Shown here in pieces: positions 6,328 to 11,857 of a stretch of DNA of 11,857 nucleotides (position 1 is its first letter; each line of letters starts with the position of its first letter). The stretch comes from JAOZMY01 sp964577975. Its GTDB lineage: Bacteria; Desulfobacterota; S145-22. A model generated the notes under the pieces. The model saw only the letters and a list, made by a program, of their open reading frames with translations, was not told the origin of the DNA and did not search any database. Where the stretch lies: the NCBI GenBank assembly GCA_964577975.1, contig CAZOBB010000023.1, forward strand, positions 1 to 11,857, in the 5' to 3' direction. The position numbers and the translations under genes are program-made.

Positions 6328-7002
6328 CTAGTCCCCCACTGCAACCCTAAAATCGTCAAAGGATGTGACGGCGTCGGCCTTCGTCCAGAGGCCCACGCCC
6401 CCGGCTTTCGTAAAGTGGGTGTCATGGACATCAAGGTATTTCCGGCCATTCAGATAACAGGTATAATGATCCCCTTTGACCATGACTGTCATGGTATGCC
6501 ATTGCCCGGCGGCCAGTTTTACGCGGGCCGTGGCGATCATCCTCCGGATGCCGTTTCTTACATAGTAGATGCGGAAATTGTCTTCGAGCGGGTTGAAGCG
6601 GGCTACGTAGTAGTTGTTTTTGTCTCGCGCCCGCCAGAGGATACCACCCCCTTCGTCGATGCGGCCCCGCACCGCCTTGAAAGCCACTGTGATCGTTCCG
6701 TTCAGAAAGGAGACGCGGTTCGTCCAACAGAGATTGAACGTGCCGGCGGCGTGGTGATTGACCGCCACGAGCGCCAGGACTTTTTTCCCTGAAGGGGCAG
6801 TTTCATCCTCGATCACCTTCCACGTAGCCAGCGGCCCGGCCTGCCGTGTAGCTTCCACCGTCCAGCCCGGCGGAAGCTGGCCCACGGGCACCTTCTCGAA
6901 ATCCCAAACCATGCGGCCGTGAGGATTTCCACCTCCCCACGCGGGAGGAAAAACCAACAATACGATGATAACCGTGTAAAAAATAATGCGTTTTTTTCTC
7001 AT
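6328..7002 (-). CDS. Secreted LamG/DUF1080-like jelly-roll protein
   Basis: This 224-residue exported protein opens the importer operon. Residues 1-23 are a signal peptide (MRKKR, hydrophobic core, then FPPAWG). The rest looks like a concanavalin-type beta sandwich of the LamG or DUF1080 (glycoside-hydrolase-16-like) kind. WDFEKVPVGQLPPGW follows the signal, then GGGILWRARDKNNYYVARF (118-136), GQWHTMTVMVKG, YTCYLNGR, and the closing GGVGLWTKADAVTSFDDFRV (201-220). No catalytic pair is evident, so binding of a glycan or other surface ligand is at least as likely as hydrolysis. ATG 7002 has AAAGGG 8 bases upstream; alternatives at 7008 and 7011 crowd that site. One base separates its stop from the lipoprotein start, so the two are surely co-transcribed. 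That pairing is unusual. The specific role is unknown. Confidence 0.8.
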   Translation of the reverse strand: MRKKRIIFYTVIIVLLVFPPAWGGGNPHGRMVWDFEKVPVGQLPPGWTVEATRQAGPLATWKVIEDETAPSGKKVLALVAVNHHAAGTFNLCWTNRVSFLNGTITVAFKAVRGRIDEGGGILWRARDKNNYYVARFNPLEDNFRIYYVRNGIRRMIATARVKLAAGQWHTMTVMVKGDHYTCYLNGRKYLDVHDTHFTKAGGVGLWTKADAVTSFDDFRVAVGD

Positions 7003-7121
7003 GGACATCACCCTTTCATAAAAAGGTCAACCGTATGACTCCCCGTGCGCCCCGTTTCGGATTACCGTTTTCACAAAGTACTGATGCCGCACGTCTTTCT
7101 TTTGGGCGTGCCGCCTCACCT

Positions 7122-7270
7122 CATTGATAAAAGATTAGAAAGCCGTGGCGATACGGCCCTTTGGGAAGGCTTTAAGCCCGTGAAAGCCCATTTTTTGCCA
7201 TTACGCCAATCGATACAATCGGGTGAACCATGGGAACACCAAAATACTCTTTCCTGGTTTTTTATCAATG
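7122..7270. repeat. MITE-like segment bounded by 11-bp inverted repeats
   Basis: CATTGATAAAA (7122-7132) and TTTTATCAATG (7260-7270) are perfect inverted copies enclosing 127 bases full of internal dyads. A CT dinucleotide flanks both ends (7120-7121 and 7271-7272), which could be a trivial target duplication or chance. No transposase is inside. A single copy cannot prove mobility; the call rests on architecture alone. Confidence 0.35.
7168..7196 (+). terminator. Terminator-like hairpin on the plus strand with no gene before it
   Basis: GGCTTT (7168-7173), a 9-base loop, AAAGCC (7183-7188), then CA and six T (7191-7196) resemble a short intrinsic terminator reading rightward. No plus-strand gene ends here. 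It may end an unannotated small RNA or be part of the structured repeat. Confidence 0.3.
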
Positions 7271-7339
7271 CTGTCATCCCCCACTGAAAACCGGTACAAT
7301 CCAGAGACCCTTTATCCCTTCCCTCCTCCGTTGAATGTC

Positions 7340-7368
7340 AGTGTATATCATAAACATATAATTATCAA
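7340..7368 (-). promoter_or_regulatory. Candidate promoter of the importer operon
   Basis: On the minus strand TTGATA (7363-7368), a 17-base spacer and TACACT (7340-7345) lie in the only strongly AT-rich patch of the intergenic region. If used, it would give the importer operon a leader of about 330 bases that includes the hairpin-rich segment. Alternative -10 hexamers (TATGAT, TATACA) overlap with poorer spacing. Confidence 0.35.
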
Positions 7369-7598
7369 GATCACGTAACGCCAAGAGGCAGATCTCGGCG
7401 CTCTGCCCAGAACCATTTCAGCCACGACGCCCTGCCGTAAGTGACGGCGAGTCGAAGATCTTTTTCTCCCCCCACCCTTAGAAATCTTGGTACGCAACCG
7501 CTGGATAGTTCGCTACATTTATCTGATGGGTTCAGTTGTAAGGTCGGTTCTGTTCCCCTCGCTTTTCATTAGGAGCATCCAAAACAAAGACTGCGGTC

Positions 7599-7642
7599 AA
7601 CAAACGAGACAAATGAAAAGGCGAGACAAACGGAACAAACGA
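7599..7642. repeat. Short tandem-like purine-rich repeat
   Basis: CGAGACAAA occurs at 7605-7613 and again at 7622-7630. It is interleaved with further ACAAACG-like words to about 7642. It lies just beyond the acyl-CoA synthetase stop and is low complexity; no function is evident. Confidence 0.45.
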
Positions 7643-7674
7643 ATAGAATCCGCGCAATCTCCAAACCGGACGCC

Positions 7675-9483
7675 TTACTTCCTACCTCTATACATCGCCT
7701 CGATCAGGTCTTTGAAGGCCTCGTTGACGTATTTCCGTTTGACCTTCATGGTGGGTGTCACCTCGCCGTCTTCCTCGTAGAGTTTCTTGGGGAGGATGGT
7801 GAATTTCTTGATCGATTCCACCCGCGACAGGGTGGCGTTGACCTTGTCGACCTCTTTCTGGATGAGCTGGATGATCTCCTCCGCCTGGGTGAGATCCCTG
7901 TAGGTGGAGAACTGGATCTTGTGGTCCTGGGCGTACTTGACCACGTTGTCCTCGTCGATCAGGATGAGGCAGGAGATGAATTTCCGGACGTCTCCGATGA
8001 CGATGGCGTCGTTAATGTAGGGGCTGAATTTCAACTTGTTTTCGATGTACTGGGGCGAGATGTTCTTTCCCCCCGCGGTCACGATAATGTCTTTTTTCCG
8101 GTCGGTGATCTTCAGGAAGCCGTCTTCGTCCAGCTCCCCGATATCGCCGGAGTAGAGCCAGCCGTCCTTCAGGGTCTCCCGGGTCGCCTCAGGTTTGTTG
8201 TAGTATCCCTTGAACACGGCGGGGGATTTCACGAGGATTTCCCCGTCCTCCGCGATCTTCACCTCCACGCCGGGCAGCGGCGGTCCGACGGTTCCGAACT
8301 TGACCTTCCCGTCCCTGGAGACGCAGGTGACGCCCGTTCCCTCCGTCTGGCCGTAGCCTTCCATGAGATTGACCCCGATGGAGTGGTAGAAATGCAGCAC
8401 CTCGGGGGAGATGGCCGCCGCCCCGGAGTAGGCGATCCGCATCCGGTCGAACCCCAGGCGCTCCTTCAGCTTGCGGAAGACGGCGAAATAGGCGAGCCGG
8501 TACAGGATCTCCAAAGAGAGCGGCACGTCCTTGAAGGCCATCTTGATGGTGGCCCGTTTCTTCCCGATCTTCAGGGCGATGCCGAAAACCGTCCGTTTGA
8601 ACCACGTGGCGTCCATCATCCGGATGGTGATGGCCGAGGCATATTTCTCCCAGATGCGCGGGACGGCGTAGCCGATGGTGGGGGAGATTTCGATCATGTT
8701 TTCCATGACGGTGTCCGGCTTTTCCACGAAGTTGACCACGTAGCCGTAGGTGATGGGGGCGAACACGGAAAAGAGTCGTTCGAAGATATGGCAGAGGGGA
8801 AGAAAGGACAGAACCTCGTCCGTGTTCCTCAAGGGGTTCGCCTGGGAAATGGCCTCTCCCATCCACGTCACGTTCCGGTGGGTCAGCATGGCCCCCTTGG
8901 GAGGACCGGTCGTTCCGGAGGTGTAGATGAGAACACTGAGATCCTCGGGCGTGACCGCCTTCATCCTCTCTTCGAAGGCGCCGGGATGCTCCTTGTCGTA
9001 CGCCTCCCCCATCATGAGGAGGTCGTCGAAGCTCATGACATCCGGGTCCCTGAAGGCCCGAAGCCCCTTCATGTCCCAGACGATGACCTTTTTCAGGTGG
9101 GGAACCTTGTCCCGGAAGTGGAGCCACTTGTCCAGTTGCTCCTCGTTCTCCACGAAGAAAAACCTGGACTCCGAGTCGGCGATGACATACTCCACCTGGG
9201 GCCAGGCGTTGGTGGCGTAAACCCCCACGGAAACCCCGCCGATGCACTGGATGCCCAAGTCCGCCATGACCCATTCCGGGGCGTTGTCGCCGATGATGGA
9301 CACACATTGCCCCTTCTTAAGCCCCATGGCCATCAAGGCGCACCCGACCTTCTTCACGCCCTCGTAATAGGCCTTCCAGGAGATATCTTTCCAGAGGCCA
9401 AGCTCCTTCTCCCGCAGGGCGACACGATCCCCGTATTTCTCGACGGTTTCCTTGAATCGCAATGGAACGGTTGTCTCGGACAC
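7675..9483 (-). CDS. AMP-forming long-chain acyl-CoA synthetase
   Basis: This 602-residue enzyme of the FAA1/FadD-like (COG1022) group activates a carboxylic acid to its CoA thioester through an acyl-AMP intermediate. The P-loop-like motif YTSGTTGPPKG spans 187-197. The A5 motif reads MEGYGQTEGTG. YSGDIGELDEDGFLKITDRKKD, near residue 443, holds the hinge and the ribose-binding Asp. The C-terminal catalytic Lys is probably Lys580 in PTMKVKRK. Length is normal and no signal peptide is seen. GTG 9483 starts 3 bases after the livF-like stop with GAGGTGG upstream. It is the last gene in the transporter operon, which suggests that the imported compound, or a related acid, is activated on entry. Long-chain, branched-chain and aromatic acids remain possible; motifs alone do not fix the substrate. 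Confidence 0.94.
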   Translation of the reverse strand: MSETTVPLRFKETVEKYGDRVALREKELGLWKDISWKAYYEGVKKVGCALMAMGLKKGQCVSIIGDNAPEWVMADLGIQCIGGVSVGVYATNAWPQVEYVIADSESRFFFVENEEQLDKWLHFRDKVPHLKKVIVWDMKGLRAFRDPDVMSFDDLLMMGEAYDKEHPGAFEERMKAVTPEDLSVLIYTSGTTGPPKGAMLTHRNVTWMGEAISQANPLRNTDEVLSFLPLCHIFERLFSVFAPITYGYVVNFVEKPDTVMENMIEISPTIGYAVPRIWEKYASAITIRMMDATWFKRTVFGIALKIGKKRATIKMAFKDVPLSLEILYRLAYFAVFRKLKERLGFDRMRIAYSGAAAISPEVLHFYHSIGVNLMEGYGQTEGTGVTCVSRDGKVKFGTVGPPLPGVEVKIAEDGEILVKSPAVFKGYYNKPEATRETLKDGWLYSGDIGELDEDGFLKITDRKKDIIVTAGGKNISPQYIENKLKFSPYINDAIVIGDVRKFISCLILIDEDNVVKYAQDHKIQFSTYRDLTQAEEIIQLIQKEVDKVNATLSRVESIKKFTILPKKLYEEDGEVTPTMKVKRKYVNEAFKDLIEAMYRGRK

Positions 9484-9486
9484 GGT

Positions 9487-10266
9487 TTACCGCCACCTCT
9501 TCTTTCGTTTCCAGCGCTGGTAGCCCTTTATGGAATCCGAGGAGCGCATTCCCATGTAGAACTCCTTCACGTCCTCGTCTTCCAGAAGCTGCCGGGCCGG
9601 GCCCTTCATGACGAAACGCCCGTTTTCCAGGATCAGCCCGAAATCGGAGATCTTGAGGGCCATGGCCGCGTTCTGTTCCACCAGGAGGATCGTCACGCCC
9701 TCTTCCCGAATCTTGCGGATGATCTCGAAGATTTCCTTCACCAGGATGGGGGAAAGTCCGAGGGAGGGTTCGTCCAGCAGGAGGAGCTTGGGACGACTCA
9801 TCAGGGCCCTGCCGATGGCGAGCATCTGCTGTTCCCCGCCGGAGAGGGTTCCCGCCCACTGGGTCTCCCGCTCTTTCAGAACGGGAAAGTAGTGATAGAC
9901 CCGTTCGAAATCCTCCTTGATATGGGAACGGTCCTTCCGGGTATAGGCCCCCATCATGAGGTTCTCCTTCACCGTCAATTCCTCGAAGACCTCCCGCCCC
10001 TCCGGGACATAGGAGAGCCCCATCCGCACGATCTCTTCCGTGTCCTTCCCGTCGATGCGTTTTCCCATGAACAGGATGCGGCCCTTGTCCGGCTGATCCT
10101 CGATCAATCCCATGACGGTTTTCATGATGGTTGACTTTCCCGCCCCGTTGTTCCCCAGGATGGCCGTGATGGTTCCCTCGTGCAGCGTGAGGGACACCCC
10201 CCGGATGGCGTAGATCAGCCCGTAATAGGTTTCGATATTCTGTATTTCCAGCAAGGCGTCAGGCAT
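9487..10266 (-). CDS. livF: HAAT-family ABC ATPase, LivF-like
   Basis: This 259-residue ATPase is one of the two nucleotide-binding subunits of a branched-chain amino acid type (HAAT) importer. Motifs: Walker A GNNGAGKST (38-46), the LivF-typical YVPEGREVFEELTVKENLMMG stretch, signature LSGGEQQ (from 141), Walker B LLLLDEP, and LVEQN at the switch position with Gln in place of the usual His, as is common in LivF. Its ATG overlaps the livG-like gene by 8 bases behind GGGGGAG. The C-terminus carries an additional basic tail after FYMGM, including KGYQRWKRKKRWR. LivF proteins usually stop near 235-240 residues, so about 20 residues are extra. The partners are LivG-like and the binding protein upstream. 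Confidence 0.93.
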   Translation of the reverse strand: MPDALLEIQNIETYYGLIYAIRGVSLTLHEGTITAILGNNGAGKSTIMKTVMGLIEDQPDKGRILFMGKRIDGKDTEEIVRMGLSYVPEGREVFEELTVKENLMMGAYTRKDRSHIKEDFERVYHYFPVLKERETQWAGTLSGGEQQMLAIGRALMSRPKLLLLDEPSLGLSPILVKEIFEIIRKIREEGVTILLVEQNAAMALKISDFGLILENGRFVMKGPARQLLEDEDVKEFYMGMRSSDSIKGYQRWKRKKRWR

Positions 10267-11038
10267 GGGCCATCTCCCCCAGGTAGGCCCTCTGGACCTC
10301 CGGATGGTTCTGAACCTCCTCGGGGGTTCCGTAGGCGATGACCTTCCCGAAGTTCAGGACCAGGACCGTCTCCGAGATGTCCATGACCATCTTCATGTCG
10401 TGCTCGATGAGGAGGATGGTGACGCCCAGCTCGTCCTGGATATCCTTCGTCCAGAAGATCATGTCCTGTTTCTCCTCGGAGTTCATGCCGGCGCACGGTT
10501 CATCGAGGAGGAGAAGCTCCGGCTCCACGGCCAGGGCCCGCCCGAGCTCCACCAATTTCCGGGTTCCGTAAGGGAGGGCCCCCACGAATTTGTTTCGGAC
10601 GGCCTGCAGTTCCAGAAGGTCGATAATCTCCTCCACCTTTCGGCGGTGCCTGACTTCCTCCCGGCCCGCGAAGGAACGTCTGCCCCACATGAAGGCCCCG
10701 CGAAAGAGCCCCGTCTTCATGTGGAGGTGGCGTCCCAGCATCAGGTTTTCCATGGTGGTCATGTTGGAGAACAGCTCGATGTTCTGAAAGGTCCGCGCGA
10801 TCCCCATCCGGGCCACGCTGTCCGGGTGCTTTTTCTGGATTTGCCTTCCCTTGAAAGTGATGACTCCCTCGTCCGCGTGGTAGATCCCGTTGATGCAGTT
10901 GAAAAGGGTCGTCTTGCCCGCCCCGTTCGGGCCGATGATGGCAAAGATCGTCCCCTTTTCAACCGTGAAACTCACATCATCGAGGGCCTTGAGTCCCCCG
11001 AAGGAGATGGAGAGTCGATCAACGGATAACAACGACAT
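10259..11038 (-). CDS. livG: HAAT-family ABC ATPase, LivG-like
   Basis: This 259-residue ATPase is the second nucleotide-binding subunit of the HAAT importer. Walker A is GPNGAGKTT (36-44). GIARTFQNIELFSNMTTMENLMLG covers the Q-loop. The signature is the LivG-typical variant LPYGTRKL (Pro156, Tyr157, Gly158) instead of LSGGQ. Walker B is LLLLDEP (Asp179, Glu180) with the LivG-style CAGMNSEE after it, and switch His213 lies in LIEHD. The insertion around residues 108-130 (MKTGLFRGAFMWGRRS) matches the LivG layout. Length is normal. The ATG lies 21 bases after the binding-protein stop with only a weak ribosome site, unlike the other genes of this operon. It normally pairs with LivF and with LivH/LivM permeases, which are not in this window. 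Confidence 0.94.
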   Translation of the reverse strand: MSLLSVDRLSISFGGLKALDDVSFTVEKGTIFAIIGPNGAGKTTLFNCINGIYHADEGVITFKGRQIQKKHPDSVARMGIARTFQNIELFSNMTTMENLMLGRHLHMKTGLFRGAFMWGRRSFAGREEVRHRRKVEEIIDLLELQAVRNKFVGALPYGTRKLVELGRALAVEPELLLLDEPCAGMNSEEKQDMIFWTKDIQDELGVTILLIEHDMKMVMDISETVLVLNFGKVIAYGTPEEVQNHPEVQRAYLGEMAHA

Positions 11039-11059
11039 GCGTGTCTTTCGTTCCGCCGC

Positions 11060-11857
11060 TTACTTGGGAGCGAACCAGTCGGTCAGCTTCTTCGCCTTCG
11101 CGCCCTTGAGGCACTGGCTGAGGAAGACCTCGTTCTGACCCTGGCGGCACGACGGATCCTTGGGATTGAACGGCTTGTAGGAGATTTTCCCCATGATTCC
11201 CTTGAAGTTTTTGATGCTTTCCATCGCCTTCACGAGGTTCTCCGTCGTCAGGTTCCTGCCGCACCGTTTCAGCCCCTCCACGAGGGGTTCGGCGAACCCG
11301 ATCCCGGCATAGAAGAACACGCCCCACCGTTCTCCCTTCGCCGCGTACTTTTTGAAAGCCGCCTTGTACTTCAGCATAAGCGGGGAGGTGGAGTCGGGCA
11401 GCTCGGCGAAGTTGGTCGTGATGACGCCTTCCCAGAGTCCCTTCGAGATCTTGTACATGAGGGGAAAGTCGGAGCAGGTGCTCGTGCTCATCCACTGGGG
11501 TTTGAATTTCATGGCGTGGGCGGTTCCGAGGATGCGGACGGCGTGAACCGGGCTTACCCAGAGCAGCACCGCGTCCGCCTTGACCTTCCGCAGGCGCATC
11601 ACGTGGGGACGCATGTCGGTGTCGGACAGCTCCACCGGAACCTCCGCTACCAGTTTCATGCCCAACTGCTCCAGCTTTTCCTTGGCGCCCTTCACCCCGT
11701 TCTTTCCGTAGTCGTCATTCTGGTAGGCGATGGCAATGCGTTTCTTCCCGAGTTTCTTGACCGCGTAGGAACAGAGCGCCTTGGCCTCGATGTAGTAGAG
11801 GGGATAGACGGCAAACAGGTATTTCCGCGGTGGGGTGATCCAGTGAAGGGACCCCGC
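11060..11857 (-). CDS. HAAT solute-binding protein, LivK-like (5' end beyond window)
   Basis: This encodes the C-terminal 265 residues of a periplasmic binding protein of the type-1 fold (Peripla_BP_6, LivK/AmiC-like). The frame is open through base 11857, so the signal peptide and about the first third are missing. The GTG at 11695 is internal, since homologous-looking sequence continues upstream (IAIAYQNDDYGKNG, then VKGAKEKLEQLG). The motif ADAVLLWVSPVHAVRIL marks the second lobe. An ending of KKLTDWFAPK is seen. It should capture an amino acid, amide, or short or aromatic acid and hand it to the permeases. It directly precedes the livG-like gene. The ligand cannot be assigned; the neighbouring acyl-CoA synthetase makes a carboxylic acid worth considering. 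Confidence 0.9.
   Translation of the reverse strand, partial: AGSLHWITPPRKYLFAVYPLYYIEAKALCSYAVKKLGKKRIAIAYQNDDYGKNGVKGAKEKLEQLGMKLVAEVPVELSDTDMRPHVMRLRKVKADAVLLWVSPVHAVRILGTAHAMKFKPQWMSTSTCSDFPLMYKISKGLWEGVITTNFAELPDSTSPLMLKYKAAFKKYAAKGERWGVFFYAGIGFAEPLVEGLKRCGRNLTTENLVKAMESIKNFKGIMGKISYKPFNPKDPSCRQGQNEVFLSQCLKGAKAKKLTDWFAPK

Larger units (their letters stand above)
7003..7674. other. Long intergenic region with hairpins, no convincing gene
   Basis: About 670 bases separate two minus-strand operons. The half next to the importer operon is rich in dyads. CGTGCG (7044-7049) pairs with CGCACG (7088-7093) around an inner CCG-TTT-CGG hairpin (7052-7060). GCCGT/ACGGC lies at 7142-7157. AAAGCC/GGCTTT arms are at 7139-7144 and 7168-7173. 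GCCGT-AAGTG-ACGGC (7434-7448) is another. I could not match these to a known riboswitch, 6S RNA, tmRNA or SRP RNA. No tRNA is seen. A 53-codon minus-strand ORF (7116-7277) and an 80-codon plus-strand ORF (7045-7287) overlap each other and neither has a convincing ribosome site. No terminator follows the acyl-CoA synthetase stop. Confidence 0.6.

Noticed and set aside
6327..6449. Extended N-terminus for the solute-binding protein
   Set aside because: It would place about 41 residues before a clean lipoprotein signal peptide and overlap the upstream gene. ATG 6326 has its own ribosome site.
7045..7287. 80-codon plus-strand ORF in the long intergenic region
   Set aside because: It begins at a GTG with no ribosome site, overlaps the dyads and the terminator-like hairpin, and shows no familiar motif.
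7379..7560. Possible tRNA or known small RNA in the intergenic region
   Set aside because: No cloverleaf with acceptor, anticodon and TTCRA arms could be laid out, and no signature of SRP RNA, tmRNA or 6S RNA was found.
7921..10134. 737-codon open frame on the plus strand
   Set aside because: It runs antisense to the acyl-CoA synthetase and livF-like genes, which have complete catalytic motifs. Its translation is rich in His, Gly, Asp and Pro with no domain pattern, typical of a GC-rich antisense shadow.
10265..11029. 254-codon open frame on the plus strand
   Set aside because: Exact antisense of the livG-like gene with no recognisable motifs; a composition artefact.
1..11857. CRISPR array, transposase or integrase
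   Set aside because: No regularly spaced direct repeats of 20 or more bases and no transposase or integrase motifs were seen in any frame.

Overview
The window looks like a chromosomal segment of an anaerobic or microaerophilic Gram-negative bacterium, most plausibly a Desulfobacterota (deltaproteobacterial) relative. This placement is inferred from gene content: an acyl-CoA synthetase gene downstream of branched-chain-type (HAAT) ABC genes, a lipoprotein importer operon, and a PerR/catalase pair. I cannot name the species. Most of the window is GC-rich with strong Shine-Dalgarno sequences. The perR-katA block is clearly more AT-rich: bases 1021-1080 hold 25 G/C of 60 and 1981-2040 hold 24 of 60, against about 41 of 60 at 10501-10560.

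Layout, left to right. (1) 1-568, minus strand: a type II toxin-antitoxin pair, a VapB-like AbrB-fold antitoxin and a PIN-domain VapC toxin cut off by the window edge, with an ATGA overlap and a candidate promoter. (2) 760-2933, plus strand: a peroxide-stress unit. perR has its own promoter. A second promoter carries a perfect 8-1-8 palindrome of Fur/PerR-box geometry between its -35 and -10. A possible 26-codon ORF with an unusually long Shine-Dalgarno match follows, then katA (clade-3-like monofunctional catalase) and a textbook intrinsic terminator. (3) 2970-7002, minus strand: a tightly packed four-gene operon, in transcription order a secreted jelly-roll (LamG/DUF1080-like) protein, a lipoprotein solute-binding protein, a fused two-domain permease and a short ATPase. 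Together they make a complete FbpABC-type importer with an extra secreted partner. (4) 7003-7674: about 670 bp without a convincing gene. It holds hairpins, a 149-bp segment bounded by 11-bp inverted repeats, a candidate minus-strand promoter and a short purine-rich repeat. (5) 7675-11857, minus strand: a second operon, in transcription order a HAAT solute-binding protein (cut by the window edge), LivG-like and LivF-like ATPases and an AMP-forming long-chain acyl-CoA synthetase. The LivH/LivM permeases are not in the window and would have to lie upstream of the binding protein.

How it works together. PerR probably senses peroxide through its Fe/Mn site and derepresses katA, giving an oxygen-tolerance module. 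The importer operon takes up an unidentified ligand; its binding protein belongs to the iron-type family but I do not see the tyrosine pair of ferric-binding FbpA. The last operon suggests import of a carboxylic acid or amino-acid-like compound, with an acyl-CoA synthetase that could activate it or another acid. I see no CRISPR array, tRNA, rRNA or insertion sequence. I found no clear undescribed defence system. The items most worth a second look are the katA leader, the secreted protein tied to the importer, and the structured intergenic region.
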